A stretch of 64,000 nt of DNA from Galeopsis tetrahit (GCA_963675135.1 OY776134.1:69363643-69427642); one strand, 5' to 3'. Positions 1 to 13,607 are shown, numbered from the stretch's first letter. The notes: generated by a model not told the origin, from the sequence alone. Numbers and translations are program-made.

Positions 1-2160
1 ATGAAACTCAAAAATAAAATTATGAAATAAATTTTCTAGTTTTTTTTTTTTTAAATGACCAAAATTTAGGAAAAAAATACAAAAAAAATTGAAAAAAAAA
101 TTGAAAAAAAAAACTAAACTAAAAAAAATCAATTTTTTTTAGTTTAGTTTTTTATAAATATATGAATATGACATGCTCACTCTCTAGGTTTAATCTGATT
201 TATAATAACTGTGATTATTTTGTTATGTCTTCATTATTTCTAAAATGATATCTGGTTCGTTACAAGTTTTTTAAGGTTGTAGATTATTTTTTTAAAACTA
301 ATTAATAATATAATCTAATTGAAAAATAAAATTTATATTTAGAAACTTAAATGAGTTGAGAATTGGGGAAGAAACCAGCATAATATTGCATCAGTTTTAT
401 TATTTTATTTGGGGTCATCGTCATGTTGATGCATTCATATGTTTATTGAGTGTGATCGTATCTATTAATTGAATTGTGTGTTCAGTGTGATTCATTCTCA
501 CTTTTATTCTTCTTACTAGTTAGTTAATATTATTTTTTTAATATTGATGTATTAATTTGCATGGTATGCCTGGAATTATAAATGTGTTAAGTTATGTATT
601 TTTTGTTAAATATAAATATTAGTTTAAGTACGATATAGTATTAGTACGCCTATGGTATAGTACTAGTTAATATATTGTATAGTACTAGAGATTAATGTGG
701 GTATAAAAATATTACGGAGTATTTAATATATGAACTAATACTATACAATATTTGAATTTATACTATACTATATTTGAACTAGTATCATAGCGTATGTGAA
801 CTAATACTATACAATATCTGAACTAATACTATACTATATTTGAATTATTACCATAAAGTATGTGAACTCAAAACTCGAAAAAATTAAAACATGTACCAAT
901 ATAAACTAATATTATACTGTATATGAACTAATATGTACAGTACTGCATATTAACTAATAATATATCATAATACTTATCAACGGTTATCATAACACTTATA
1001 AACTAAAAATTATATTCATAAAAAATTAAAATAAAGTGATTAAAAAATGAAAGTTCAAATGAAAAAAATAATTAAACAATGTAAAACGAAGTGAAATTTG
1101 TAAGGAATGAAGTAAAATTTTAAAAGGATAAGGTGAAAATTATACACCAATTAATTAAAGTAAAATAGTACCAATAAAATTGAACACTTGCCTAAGAGAG
1201 GTGGGAGTTTTATTTTTTAAAACAAATTATTATTATACTATTTAATACTTAAAAAAATAATTAATATTATTTTTAAAATTTTCTTATTAGACTTTAAAAT
1301 TTTAGAATAATTATTTATGATATAAAAAGAAAGTACGTTAAAAAAATTATCATTTGAAACACAAATGATAAACAGGAAGAAAAATAAATTTAAAAAATAA
1401 TATTAAAAAGATAAATATAAATATCAAGTAAAATAAAAAAATAAAATTTTAAAAAATTAATGGAGTATTATTTTTTAATGATAAAATTAAAAAAAAATTA
1501 ATTGAAGTAAAATAAAGGCACATGAAAAAATGTATGTGTTAAATTGATATAGTAAATTAATGGGTAATGTGTTATTGGATTGGATATAGTAAATGAGTCA
1601 TGTGTTATTTGTAATGGGTTATTGGATTGGATATAGTAGTTACATATATTGGATTTGATATAGTAGTTACATATATGTAACTGGTACACAAGAGTGCAAC
1701 TCTAATGTAAAAATTGTCTATTGATATTAAAAGTGATAAAGTGATTTTTAGGAGAGTTTTATTAGAGATACTCCATAATCTTTAGTTAGTGGGTAAAAAC
1801 TAATTTTTCAAAATAAGGAAATGTTTCATTAATAATAGGACTGATATTTTTGACAAATGTTCCAATAATAATGGAATTAAGATAATATTATTAGTATTAT
1901 ATTATTATTCCATCATTTGATGATGTATGAATAGTGAATCAATTTGGTCGAATTCGAAACTAGTCCCACCTCATTTTAATTTGGTCAAACCGTTAAATTT
2001 TAATTTCGTTCCTTTCACACCTAATTTTAGATTCTCACCGACCTTATATTTTTTATTTTAATCGGAATTATATATATATAATACTCCCTCCTATTATTAA
2101 AAATCCCATTATAGTGATTTTCTTGTAGTATATAGAGTATTATATATTTTCTTTACTAAT
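1..2160. other. AT-rich intergenic DNA, no gene seen
   Basis: This stretch is very AT-rich with many poly-A and poly-T runs. No reading frame resembles a known protein family and no convincing exon was found. The only ordered structure is the degenerate tandem repeat listed at 733-970. It is probably decayed transposon sequence. Confidence 0.6.
733..970. repeat. degenerate tandem repeat (~26-bp units)
   Basis: Units close to TGAACTAATACTATACAATA recur about nine times with substitutions, alternating with a unit containing GTATGTGAACT. The array is purely AT-rich and non-coding. It looks like a decayed minisatellite or the inside of a transposon. Confidence 0.6.
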
Positions 2161-2162
2161 TA

Positions 2163-2405
2163 TTAGGGTTGTTATTCGAGTTGAGTATTTGAAGTTCAAA
2201 CTCGGCTCAATAACATTGACGAGCTAAGAAACGAGTTCGGCTCGATTCGTTAAAAAGTCTAACGAGTCTATCGAGCCGAGTCTAATGAATTTAAAAGAAA
2301 AAAATTAGATATCGAGTCTTCAAGTCGAACTCGAATCGACTCGTTAATAAATCGAGTATCAAACGAATGAATCGAGCCGAACCGAGCTCACGAGCAGTCC
2401 GATTC
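2163..2405. repeat. dispersed repeat rich in CTCGA/TCGAG
   Basis: This stretch is dense in TCGAG and CTCGA words. A related copy begins near 5568; both share the order 'TTCGAG..GAGTA..TTGAAGTTCAAACTCG', with the central word spelled TTAAAGTTCAAACTCG in the second copy. It is a dispersed transposon-derived repeat with no coding potential. Confidence 0.55.
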
Positions 2406-3770
2406 GTGTAACAGCTCTACGATTATTGAGCAGAATTAAATCAAAATATTGGGTACAATTTCTTAGGGAAGTACAAAATGTGCAGTAGTATTTAAGTGAT
2501 TGTACAGTATCATTTAAGGCTAAATTTAATGTTGAATTGTACGTGACCTAGTAAAATAATGATATTATTTTTTATAGTAAATGTAGGTAGAGGCTGCAGG
2601 CAGACTTTCATCAATTTTATATACTAAAATTGAATATTAATAAAAATAATTAATTTGTGCTGCACTGCATTAAATTACCTGATGGCATATATGTGTTGTA
2701 CCAAAGTGTGAAAATTTGACACAAATGTCCTGTTTTTTAAGTCTGAGAATTTAAATGTAAGATGATTTTTCTTTAAATATTAATTTTATAATGTTTTATT
2801 AAAATATACTATTAGTTGGAATTTATTTGACCATGAAAACTGAAAAGGTATTTCTCTCCAAATTAATCAAAACATTTTTATATTTTATTTTAGGCTCCTT
2901 TTGCAAAAGTCTCCCCTAGGTCCCACTAGACGACATCTAGGTGCTAGGATCGCTACCATCAGTCTAACAATTTTCGATTAGACACTTTTCGTTGGATGTT
3001 CGACATCAAAGTCCATTTTAACTGATCGAGCATCTTTTTTAAGTGAAATAAACGCTCCCAACAAAATCATTAATGATTACTATTATTATTGTTTTTTTTC
3101 TAATACAAATTGTGAAATTGATGAAATTTCGACATTTAAGCTAGAAGCCTAGAATGCACTAAAGAGCGTCTTAAGAATCCTTTTCAACTTAAATTAAAAA
3201 ATTCACCATTTTTTCGTAAATTTAAAGCATTCATAGCCAAAAAGTGCATCAAATTATTTAAATACCATACCCTATATTAATGTCATAGAATAATAAGAGA
3301 ACAAAATGGACAGAGGTGCAGTGTACCTAATTCCCACGTGATGTATGTATGTGTTTGTATGATCTAAATATTTTTTTATACGAACATTTTAAGTTAGTTA
3401 AGTGATGAGAATAAAGTAGGTTACATTAAAATTTCATAAAATATTTGCTAAAAATTAAAAAATTGCAAGTTTGCAGATTGTTTCACCTAATGTAGGGAAC
3501 TTTACTTAAAAGTAAGTAAATATTTGTAAAGATAAATGTAGTTGAATTTTAAACTAAAAGAAGTAACTTCATTTGTTTATTTCTCATCGTAATAATTTAT
3601 TTGATTTGTTTCACCTAATCCCTTCATTTTTATTCTCTGCAATTTGAAGTAGCCATTTGTCTTTTTCTTCTTGTAAGTACAAAATATTCTCTACTTCACT
3701 AACATAAAAACAACTTTGACAGCGATAGAAAATTGAATATTTTAAAATTTTCTTTTCAACTGTGATTAAA
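2406..3770. other. intergenic, nothing recognised
   Basis: AT-rich DNA without a credible gene. No long open frame, tRNA or hairpin gene was recognised. Confidence 0.5.
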
Positions 3771-4127
3771 GGGATTAAAGTTTTTTTAGTTTGGACAAAT
3801 TTTGAATTTGGTCACAATGGAATGCATATTTTGATTTTGGTCCCATAAGTTGGTCGAAATTTTGAATTCAGTCCAATTACTACAATTTGAGGTAAATAAA
3901 TAGATCAAATTCATTGATTTTTGCATTTTTCTCCACATGAGCAAATTCACAGTTGATTTGAATTGCACACGAGCTAAGAATTTGACCGGTTTATTTACCT
4001 ACAATGGTAGTAATTGGATTGAATTCAAAATTTCGGCCAACTTATGAGACCAAAATCAAAATGTGTATTCCATCAGGACCAAATTCAAAATTAGTCCAAC
4101 TTAAAGGACTAAAAAAACTATAATCCC
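3771..4127. mobile_element. MITE with 9-bp target duplication
   Basis: The element begins GGGATTAAAGTTTTTTTAGT and its right end, read on the other strand, begins GGGATTATAGTTTTTTTAGT. It is bordered by the direct repeat GTGATTAAA at 3762-3770 and 4128-4136. The two halves are largely inverted copies (for example TTGGTCCCATAAGTTGG against CCAACTTATGAGACCAA), so the element folds into a long hairpin. A 9-bp target site duplication and long inverted ends suggest a non-autonomous Mutator-like (MULE) element. No transposase is present. Confidence 0.75.
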
Positions 4128-4136
4128 GTGATTAAA

Positions 4137-5567
4137 TAACACATTTTATGCATATTTTAGTTTGTATATTCAATTTTTAAAATATATGAACCTAAAAATA
4201 TATAAATTTTAATAAATTTAAAATAATCATTCTAACCCGCGCAATCTCCACACTAGTTTAAATATATTTTACACTTTTACCTATTTATTCAATTTTTTAA
4301 TTGATTGATACATTTTAGTTGTTTCGAGATGATCTTTGGATCACTTATTAATAATTATAAAATTTAATAATTATTAATTTAGTTATGCATAGAGATGCTC
4401 ACTTTCTTGGCATATGCCCTATGATTTTTTTTATTTTTTTTTAATCAAAGATTTTAAATAGATCATATGCCTCAAAAGTCAACAATTATTGACAACGCAG
4501 ATCCAACGTTGGATCTCATTTGAAAAAAATGTCATGATTTTATATTGGTAAGTGATGCAAAATAAAACAAATACTAGTAATATAAAATTAATAGTCATGT
4601 GTAGAGTAACTAATTTATAGATCACAAAAAATTATGGTGGGATACTCTCATAAATACAGTAATTTTTTTTTACTATTATCTTAACTCAGTTTCATTAAGT
4701 GAGTTGTGAGTAGAGCTGACAATTAAATTCGATCGAAACTCGACCAAATACATTTTCTATAATGGATCAGACCCGATTTTATATGGACCTACATGCTTTA
4801 GACTCAGTCTCGACTCACACAAGTCATCGGGTTATTGGGTCAAAATGACATGTTGATGTTGAATGAATATGTTTAAAATAAAATTTAAACTCAACACATA
4901 AAAATACACCTGATTGTGTTTATACCAAATGATCAAAATATACATTTTTTATGATTTAATTAAACTTATTGAAGGGGCCTGGGGGCAGTGACAGTCTGAT
5001 TGAACTATGTAATATCTTGAGACTTGAAAGCATGTTTTTAGGCAAGGGCCCCTTAGTTCAAATTCCTTCCAAACAGTGTGTTGTTCCCTTTGCCCTTTCT
5101 GTTTGAACTCTTCATTTTTTTTATTTTTATAAAAATTGTGTTAGTTTTAGTTATTTTATATTCTTTAATATCAAAAGTTATATTTTTCAATAATCTCCGT
5201 CCTTTAATTATATGTCTATATTGTAATCCTGGTATAATATGGAGTACGTTTTTAATTTATTTATGTAAATAAATATATGTACACATTATTTATTTTTCAT
5301 AAAATGATTAACTGAACCTCCTAAGAGAAAATCATTCTCATTCTTAATATATACATATACAGTATAAGGACTATAAGGAGTAATAGTTATTATAGTAGTG
5401 TATAATAATATATTGATTCAATTAATATAAATATAATTTTAATTATATAGAAATACTTTTTTTTTAAAAAGCCCAAATTATATGATGGGCTTGGATCTGG
5501 GCTGTACACGAAGTTGGACTCGTATGTTGGATCAGGGCCTAGAAAATTCACGTTTTGAAGCATTTTG
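4137..5567. other. intergenic, nothing recognised
   Basis: AT-rich sequence with no supported gene. The open frame near 5078-5272 is low-complexity and hydrophobic by composition only and resembles no family. Confidence 0.5.
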
Positions 5568-5725
5568 TCTAGAGCTATTCGAGCTGAGTACTTAAAGTTC
5601 AAACTCGACTCGACTCGTTAACGAGCCTATCGAGACGATTCTAACGAGGCTAATGAAATTAAAAAAAAAATCGAAGAATCGAGCTCGAGCTGAATCGTTA
5701 GTAAATCAAGTATCTAACGAGCTGA
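5568..5725. repeat. second copy of the CTCGA-rich dispersed repeat
   Basis: It shares its start (TTCGAGCTGAGTACTTAAAG) and the 'TCAAACTCG...CGAGCCTATCGAG' order with the copy at 2163-2405. It is non-coding and lies just left of the outer Helitron. Confidence 0.5.
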
Positions 5726-6409
5726 CTCATTTCGTCCAACAAAACAATATTATATGCCTTTTGCAAAGAATTTTATACATTCATACATATCTATATATAT
5801 ATAATAACAGGTCTAAGCAAGTTCCCGCCAAAATGTTAAAGTATTAAAATATTATTTTTGTGAGCTCCACCAATAAAATATCATCTTTTAAAATTATTTT
5901 TCTATTTCTTCCTTTATTTTCATTTTCTCTCCCTCTCTTTTGTCAATTTTTCTCTTCTGTTCATTATTCTCTTTTACACCAATTTTCTTTCTTTGTAATC
6001 TTCTTTCCTAACAAATTATGGTGAATACCCCTAAAAAAAAATAAAAAAATTATGGTGAAACTTTTTAAAAAAAAATCATTATCCACTCATTCTCCATTCT
6101 ACTCTCTCAACACCATTTTTTTTCTCAGTAATTTTCTATTATTTTATTCTCCATAGGAGTATGTTTTATCAACAATACTTCTAACAAATTATCTTCAAAA
6201 TTGCAGATTTTAAAATAAATACTCTCAATGTTGTACTTTCTCCATTAATCGTTTTGTCTATTCATTTTTAAAGTCCGGTTCTTCTAACAAATTATTCCGA
6301 ATATTTAATTTCCGATTTGCTTCCTCTCTGTCCAACGCCTTTGACAGCTGATTTTGAAACGATTCAATTCACACAATTGTTGTTGCCTAAGTTAATTTGC
6401 AAATTGATA

Positions 6410-6443
<34 letters not shown>

Positions 6444-9400
6444 TTTTTTTTGGTTTTGTACTATTAAACATCATTTCTTAGTCGCTAACTTTCTACTATT
6501 TTTTTTAGTACGGTTAAACAAAATTTCGCAAATAATTTACAATCCTTAATTTAATTAGATTGAACTCATTTTTGTACTCCATTTTCTTTGTTTGTCTCCA
6601 AATTAATGATGGAACTAAATTCAATTAGATTAAATATATGATATTTTTTTATTATATAAACTAGTATTTCACCCGTGCGATGCACGGATTAGAATTTTAC
6701 TGATATTTAAATATTATATTATTTATACTTAAAAAATTAAAATGTACAAATTTTAAGTTTTTTTAATCATAGTATTTTTCGGGGGATCCACCATTTTGAT
6801 TATAAATTAAGCTTCATTAAAATATATATTAATGTTTCTATAATTTTGAGAAAACCGGAGATTTGATATATATATATATATATATATTAGAATATGTTTT
6901 TGAGTTATATTGTTTCTTGTGATAACTCTTGCAACCATTTTGATAACAAATACTCTATTTGTGTGTCAATTATTACCTCCTGCTCAAATTAAATGACATT
7001 TTGACTATTTAATCTATTTGCATTTTAATGTCGTTTTATATTTTTTAATATTAATTAATTATGTTTCTCCTTAAAGTGAAATATATTTTAAATAAAAGTG
7101 ATATAATTTAAATGAGTTTTATTATTTTATTTCAAAAAGATTAATTTATGGATTGAAGATGAAGAAAATGGTTACAATACAATTATTTTTCAAAATATTT
7201 AATTATTTAGTCATTAATTATTATTTTTAAACGTCATTATCCTTTTTTAAGGATTAGAAGAATTCGAACACAATTTTTTTTTTTTTAAAAAAGGCAAATT
7301 CTTTATATATATAGTGATACTTGAGTGCAATTGTGTACATCTATACAATTGAAATTGAACTTCAATAAATTGAGTAAAATATTGGATCAAAAAGATTAAA
7401 TTGGTGGTAAATTAAACATTGTCATCTAAGTGTATCTATCTATACACTCAATTGCATATATTATACAATCATTTAAAAAATCAATTATTTATGAACAAAT
7501 AAAATCTAATTATATTTACTCATGTATAAAGAATCTAATTATATTTGGTCAAATAATAATAATAATAAAAAGTACTTCCTTCGTCTCTGAAAAGTTTGCA
7601 TTTTATGGAACAAAGTTTAAGGAAAATGTGTAATAATTAGAGTGTTGGGGTGTAATTTTGTAAAAAAAATTATATATAAAGTAAATAAAGTAGTTTAATT
7701 GAGTGCATGGTGGACTGTGATGCATGACACACCATAGTTCGAGGGATTCTCCAAAACAATGTGATAGTGCATATAAAATAATGTATCCTTAAATGCTTCT
7801 GAATCATTCTATTTTATACGTGACACTCTCTTCTATCTGTGTTTATAAGTTTTCTAATCTTACAAAAAATATGCCTTTTAAAATTCTTCTTGTTTCTCTG
7901 TCTGCCTCTTTCTCCATTCTTTTCTCTTTCATCTTCTTCAGCAGTTTTTGCTTTTTCATTTTTTGCAAAGCGGTCTTCTAAGTTACTCCTGCATATGACA
8001 ATTTATACAATTACATACCATATATGTTTTCGCGGACTAAGACATGTCATATGTAAAATACACATGTAGTGAGAAACTTCAAAACTCGAGAAAAATGTGG
8101 ATGTTGTACAGATTAAGAGCAGTACATGTGGTGCATGAGTTATATTCAGAAAGAAAAAAAAAGTGATTACAGTGAGTTTTTGACACAATGCAGTTATGAA
8201 CTCATTGGGCAAGTTGAGATGGCAACACATACACTGAGATCAGTCACCAACTCACAATATAAAAAATTACTCCATTAAAATTTACTGGTGTACACATAAA
8301 ACAAATGCCTTCGAAGCAGTGCATCCAAGTTCTTCTAAATTTGAAACATTACCAAAGATTGAAGAGATTATGTACACTTCTGAAATCAACTCTAGTTTGA
8401 AGGGTTTTCATGAATAACACTAACATTCCATTCTTTCAAAAGTTTAGAATAAGGATGAGACACAACTAACAAAACACAAAATAGAAATTAAACATAGTAA
8501 GAAAATCCACAATTTATAAATAATAAGTAACACACATGTTTACACCTATGTTGGGGATTCATAATGACAATCAGAAAAAATATGAAATTTTGTATCCACT
8601 AATGAATCCCGTAAGCAGCAGTAACATACTGGAGGTAGATTAAATTACAGCTTAATTGACACATAAAAAAGTATAAGAAGAGCACATTGGGAAACAGAAG
8701 CATACCCTGGTAATGATAGGAAAAGACATACTGCTCAATCTGCTTCTGTTTTGCTATAAACTGAAGTTGAGAATGTTGGGAGAAACCTGAAAACACAGAA
8801 ATAATAAATTAAAAAGTCCTCTTAAGTAGGTAAGATTACCAAATAAAAAAGAATAATTTAATGTGTGTACCTTCAATCATCTCAGAGGATTAACTTGCTA
8901 AGTTTCAAAGGATTGTATATATTTAGTGCAAAAGGTTTAAGTATTACATCAATCATTATGTTTAAGTTATACTAATTATGACGAATGTTATGGCAATACA
9001 TAACTGGATCAGAAGTCATGAGAAAGTTAGAAGAGAGTAAACAACCATGGACAAAAAATGATAAAAAAAAAAACAAAAAAGAAAATGGACAATAAAATTG
9101 AAGGAATGAATAAAAGTTAGTGTTACCCAGAACAAAACGTCAATTTTCAAATCTGCAAAAAAAAAAAAGCCAATAAAAAGTATATAAGAATCAGAACAAT
9201 AAACTGCTAAAAATAATGATTAACGAACAAATCATATGTGTTATCAATTCGTACATAAAAACAGAGTACAAATTATATAATGTCAATGACTTGAATTAAA
9301 ATAAAGACAAAAATTAAAGTTTATGATGAAAGGAGGCTAGGAAATAAAAAGGTGGTGCTTTAAGGAACAAAATTCCTTCAAAACGAAAATATAACCACTT

Positions 9401-10269
9401 GTACGTTATTAAAAAAGATCCAAAATTATTGTAGATGAAATATTGGAAAAAAAATTAAAATTGAAAAAATTGTCATATTGTAGAGATTCTCAAACTCACA
9501 TAGATTAAGAATTAACTACATAACCCTAGATGAAAAAGATTTTAGAAAAAACACCTAAACATTCGCTACATTTGTACAGAGAATAGAGATATATTGCAAA
9601 TTAAGTACCACCCAGATTCTCCACAAAAAATATCTGCTGCAAAATCATCGCCATCTGTCTCACCGATTCATAACTGTCGTCATTTTTTCACCCGCTTGCA
9701 ACCACCACTCTCCGCAGAACTGATCGAAAAACTTAAATGATGAGTGAAACAAATTTACAAAATCCATAATAACATTGTTTTTAAGACAAACTAAATAAAT
9801 TTAAATCACAACAAAGAAACAGATTTAAATGGTACACACTCCCCACAGAAAGTTATAAAATGAATTACAAAATGAAAAAATCAGAAATAAATTGAACTAT
9901 TTGAGGACTCTTGTTAATTTTATCGGATGTCCCCGAAGGGACGAGAGGACTCTTGTTAATGAAATGTGTTGCTCCATCAATGACAATATTAATGGAGTCA
10001 TAGAGAAAATTCCTCAAGAGTTTTCAGAGCAATGAGAGGCAGACAAAAATAGTGTAAGAGATGGAGTTCGCATATAAACTTACAATAACCTCCTAACATG
10101 AAATGAGCAAATCGTAGAATCAACATTTACAACAGAAATTTCATTTATAGAATATACAACTCCTTTACTATGGCGAAAACTGAATCAAAACAAAAATTAC
10201 ACAGCCCCAATCAAGAAGAAGCTGAAACAAAAATCGGATTAAAGGGAAATGTGTGACAATCTAGGAAAC

Positions 10270-11060
10270 GTCTGTTACTTCTGAGCAGGGGCAGAACCAT
10301 AACCTTCAAACTTCAACTCTTCTCCAAAGAAAAAAAAAATCTTCTTCTCAATAAATTAAACCTAATTAAAGCCCCAAGAAGAATTTCAATGAAAATTTAG
10401 GCAGTTCAAATAAACTAAACCTGGTAGAGTTAAGGATCCGTCTCTAAGTATTAAAATGACATCTAATGCACTAACAATTCGGACCTATTGCAGCTCACTA
10501 AAATTCAAGAAATTATAGAGTGGGTGAAGAACTAACTATACCTTCTTTAATTTTCTCCAAGAAAGCAAACAGGGCGTTCCTTTTTTATTTCTTCAACCAC
10601 GGTAAGAATCCACAAAAATGAAAAAAAAAAAAAAAGTTACAATAATCAGCTAAAAAATTAAACCCTTTTTGTCCCACCTTCCCAAATCTGTAAATTGATC
10701 TTTCAGCAAATAAACATATAAAAATCAGACAAAAATCATGATTGTGACTGTAGCAACTGACCATGTTGGGGTAATCACACACTTGCGTCTTGTCTACCAA
10801 GGAGCTTTATTGGGGTCCCTGATCTGGGCGTGGGCATACAACCCTCCGGAATTTCATTCGGCCAAAAATTCGGCCGGGCCGCCACGACCCGTTTCTCCTA
10901 CAGATCCCAACCAAAACGTGCGGCGAGGCTGGGAGGGGTGGGACGACGGCCACCTTCTTCTTCAAGGCGGCGGCGACGTCGATCGCCTTTTTCTTCAGCG
11001 GTGGCGTCTGCCGACTTATGCAAACGGCGAGAAAGGTGGGAGAATCTCTCAGAATCACAA
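10270..11060 (-). pseudogene. possible captured gene fragments inside Helitron
   Basis: A GC-rich patch (10800-11060) is followed on the minus strand by exon-like pieces. One reads NALFAFLEKIKE before a GTATAG donor near 10545. A 64-nt piece at 10421-10484 has AG and GT borders. A terminal piece encodes EELKFEGYGSAPAQK and a stop near 10276. I do not recognise the protein, and joining the pieces needs guesses about splicing. Helitrons commonly carry such fragments, so capture is plausible but unproven. It could instead be non-coding DNA with chance splice-like signals. Confidence 0.25.
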
Positions 11061-11273
11061 TGTTAGTTAAATGATGAATGGAAAGAAATGGGATAAAGTT
11101 TATATATATCTTCAAAACAGAGTAAATAAGGCAGAAAGAAATGGATCCACCATTTTCATTTTAAGAACAATGAGAGGAAGAGCTGCCATTAAAAAAAACC
11201 CTTGATAAAAAAGAGAAGTCCAAAGGACAGAACGGAGAGAGTGGTGTGATGTATGAGTAATATGCAAATAGAA

Positions 11274-11392
11274 TTAATTTTATTGGGAACCTCGCAGTAA
11301 TAATATTTTACTACTAATATTTTAGGAATTGGGCTTAATTTTATTGGGAACCTCGCAGTAATAATATTTTACTAATATTTTAGGAATTGGGC
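11274..11392. repeat. 59-61 bp tandem duplication near the Helitron 5' end
   Basis: Copy 1 (11274-11334) and copy 2 (11335-11392) both run from TTAATTTTATTGGGAACCTC to AGGAATTGGGC. They differ by one three-base 'ACT' step. They sit just inside the 5' terminus of the inner Helitron. Confidence 0.8.
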
Positions 11393-11823
11393 GGGAACTT
11401 CGCTATTGTATTATATAGATTTTTTTTGAGCTTAATGAACAATTATAAATTAATTAAAATTTTAAGCTACATCAACGAAAAACAATGCAGTTAAAAAGAC
11501 CCAAATTTTGTTGACTTTATATGTTTTAATATGTTTTAAGTATTAATATTCGTCGTTGCATATACTTTATCAAAGATTATATAAAATAAATATTTATTAA
11601 TTATGCTCAATTAATTATTTTTGACAAATCTTAATTTTATCCAATATTACTGTGACGTTTATTTTTTAAATAAAAATATTAAAATTAATGGTCCTACAAA
11701 AAAATATCTTATACTATTGTATGTATATAAAAAAAAATTTATTAACATCACACTGTTTATATAAGTTTATTATTTTGTAGACCGTGCATCGCACGGGAGA
11801 AATACTAGTACAAGTAGAATCAG

Positions 11824-12330
11824 CAGTGTTGTAAAAGGCGGAAATCACTAAGCGGGCGTTTTCGTCCGCCTAGAATTTTAGATTTTTTTTTTTTTTTGTA
11901 CTTCATACCAAATGAAAATATTAAACAATGCTTTATAGAATAATAGTTCATACCAAATACCAAATTAAACAGGCTAATTATACCGGACTCCAAAAGTCCA
12001 AAACATGCTACGAGCCTACGAGTACCAAAAGTCTAAAAAACACCTAATTCACTTCAAAAGTTCAAATTAAGTATAATTAATCAAATTAAGTAACTAAATT
12101 ACTAACTTAATTTTAATTTTTTTTATTACTTTAACCAAAACGACGTCGTTTTGTTTATTTAAAAACAAAAGTTAAAAATTCATTGTCCTAATTGGTGCTC
12201 CGCCTAGGCCCCGTCTACCCGCCCAGACCCGCCTAATAAGCCTGACGCTTAATGTGGGCAGATTAGTAAAAAACTGGAGTAATTTTTTTTGCCGTCTAGG
12301 CGGGCCTGGGCGCCGATTTTTGCATCATTG
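11824..12330. mobile_element. hAT-like MITE with 8-bp target duplication
   Basis: The element begins CAGTGTTGTAAAAGGCGG and its other end, reversed, reads CAATGATGCAAAAATCGGCG. It is flanked by the exact direct repeat AGAATCAG (11816-11823 and 12331-12338). The 8-bp duplication and CA-starting ends point to the hAT superfamily. Sub-terminal GCCTAGGCGG-like words recur inverted. No transposase frame is present. Confidence 0.8.
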
Positions 12331-12338
12331 AGAATCAG

Positions 12339-12677
12339 TAAGTGAGATTGGGCGAAATTGTTTGATGAGGTGAGAATTACCTTTCTTCCAGATTAATTAA
12401 CGTTACAAAGCACGAATTGCCCCCTGCGTATTTACGGATTACTGGTTTTCAAGGCTAGGTTTCGGATTTGAAGAGAATTTCCGTAAGTTTCTTCCATCTT
12501 TGGTTGGTTTTATAGATCTGTGTTAGTTTTATACAACTGATTCATATTCCATAGATATTGACTATTACACTTGCAAATGAATTTCCATACATCACATGGT
12601 TTTAAATCGAAAATATTAATGCCGATATATGGAGTTTGTAATTCGAATTCATGATTGACGGCCATCTATATCACTAT
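12339..12677. other. unassigned stretch with an exon-like tail
   Basis: The piece ending ...GAGAATTTCC|GTAAGTTTC near 12483 looks like a transcribed leader followed by a good donor site. No frame or family could be tied to it. It may be a relic of a gene's 5' end. Confidence 0.25.
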
Positions 12678-13074
12678 GGTGGTGTTTGGTTTGGGATTGA
12701 TTTGGATTGAGATTTGGGTAATCCATGAATAGTAATTGTGTGTAATTTGTGTTTGGTTAAGGATTGAGAAGTAGGGGTAATTTAACTTTATGTCATATTA
12801 AAAGCAATGTTATAATATTTTATTATTATTAGTAGTGAAAGAAAAGTAAGAAAGAGAAGAAATAAGAAAGAGAAGAAAGTAGAAAAGAGAATGAGTGTGT
12901 GAAAGAAAAGTAAAAGAGAGAAGAAAGTAGGAGAGAGAATGAGTGATTTGATTGTATAAAAATAGGTGTATAGGTGTATTATTGGGGTGAATTGGTATTT
13001 GGATTTGTATTTAGATTGAAATGGATTGAGAGAGATTGGATTGGGATTGGGCCAATCCCAAAACAAACACCGCC
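12678..13074. mobile_element. MITE with GGTGGTGTTTGG ends
   Basis: The left end is GGTGGTGTTTGGTTTGGGAT. The right end, reversed, is GGCGGTGTTTGTTTTGGGAT. TAT flanks both sides. The interior carries GA-rich (left to centre) and ATTGG-rich words. Size (~397 bp) and structure fit a Tourist/Harbinger-like or hAT-like MITE; the 3-bp flank is too short to decide. Confidence 0.65.
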
Positions 13075-13607
13075 TATATGTTAACTCGAATTCATATGCC
13101 TATATATATACTGGTTTACTTAGAATTAGTTCTGCCTATTTGGTGATTTCAAGGCTCATAGGCTGATATCATAAGGCTGCAAGCTGCTATTCGTGATTGT
13201 TAATTTAGTTCCAAGGTGGGCTGTTGCTACATTGTTTTTGGTGCCAAATTTCAAGCAATTATTTTGTTAGTCAGACTAGTTTGAATTGTATATCCTTTTG
13301 GCTGAGATTAAAGTGTACTAGATTCTCTTTATAATTGATATTAGTCTGATATCTTTGGACAATATTAGGTTCCTGCCAATCAGGATTCTTGTGAAACCTA
13401 ATATAGATCAGCTGGTACTCTGTTGTAGAATGCATTCATTCATGTGGTAGGTCGCATTAGCTTCTTTTCTTCCTTTCAACATTGCTCTACAAAATAACCA
13501 AACTCTGCATTGAAGAATGCATTCATTCATGTACACATGTAAGAAGATGATCTGATTTCTCCTTAGGCATTTGATAATCTGTTGCAATTCTTGGAGGCTG
13601 TTTTATA
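13075..13607. other. spacer downstream of MIR395 group A
   Basis: No gene was recognised. On the transcribed minus strand this lies downstream of hairpin A1. The last ~40 bases contain the palindrome GGCTGTTTTATAACAGATAGCC that follows the terminal hairpin in groups A and B. Confidence 0.4.

Larger units (their letters stand above)
6661..11419 (-). mobile_element. inner Helitron (~4.76 kb), nested in the outer one
   Basis: Read on the minus strand, the element starts at 11419 with TCTATATAATACAATAGCGA and GTTCCCGCCC, preceded by A. It ends at 6661 with the hairpin CCGTGCATCGCACGG, then GTGAAATACTAG, followed by T. Both termini fit the Helitron rules, and the flanking plus-strand bases are A (6660) and T (11420). 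No Rep/helicase protein can be read inside, so it is non-autonomous. The GC-rich stretch at about 10800-11060 stands out against its surroundings and may be captured host-gene sequence. Confidence 0.7.
5790..11808 (+). mobile_element. outer Helitron, interrupted by a second Helitron
   Basis: The left end reads TCTATATATATATAATAACA preceded by A, followed within 40 bases by AAGTTCCCGCC. The right end shows a hairpin (CCGTGC-atc-GCACGG at 11782-11796), then about nine bases and CTAG followed by T. These match Helitron termini: 5' TC, a 3' hairpin, CTRR, and insertion between A and T. Outside the nested element the host Helitron is only about 1.26 kb (5790-6660 plus 11420-11808). It has no helicase frame and is non-autonomous. 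Confidence 0.65.

Noticed and set aside
10738..11115. Protein-coding genes of 78-110 residues on both strands
   Set aside because: Overlapping open frames exist in all directions because the patch is GC-rich inside a Helitron. None resembles a known protein, so only a weak captured-fragment call was kept.
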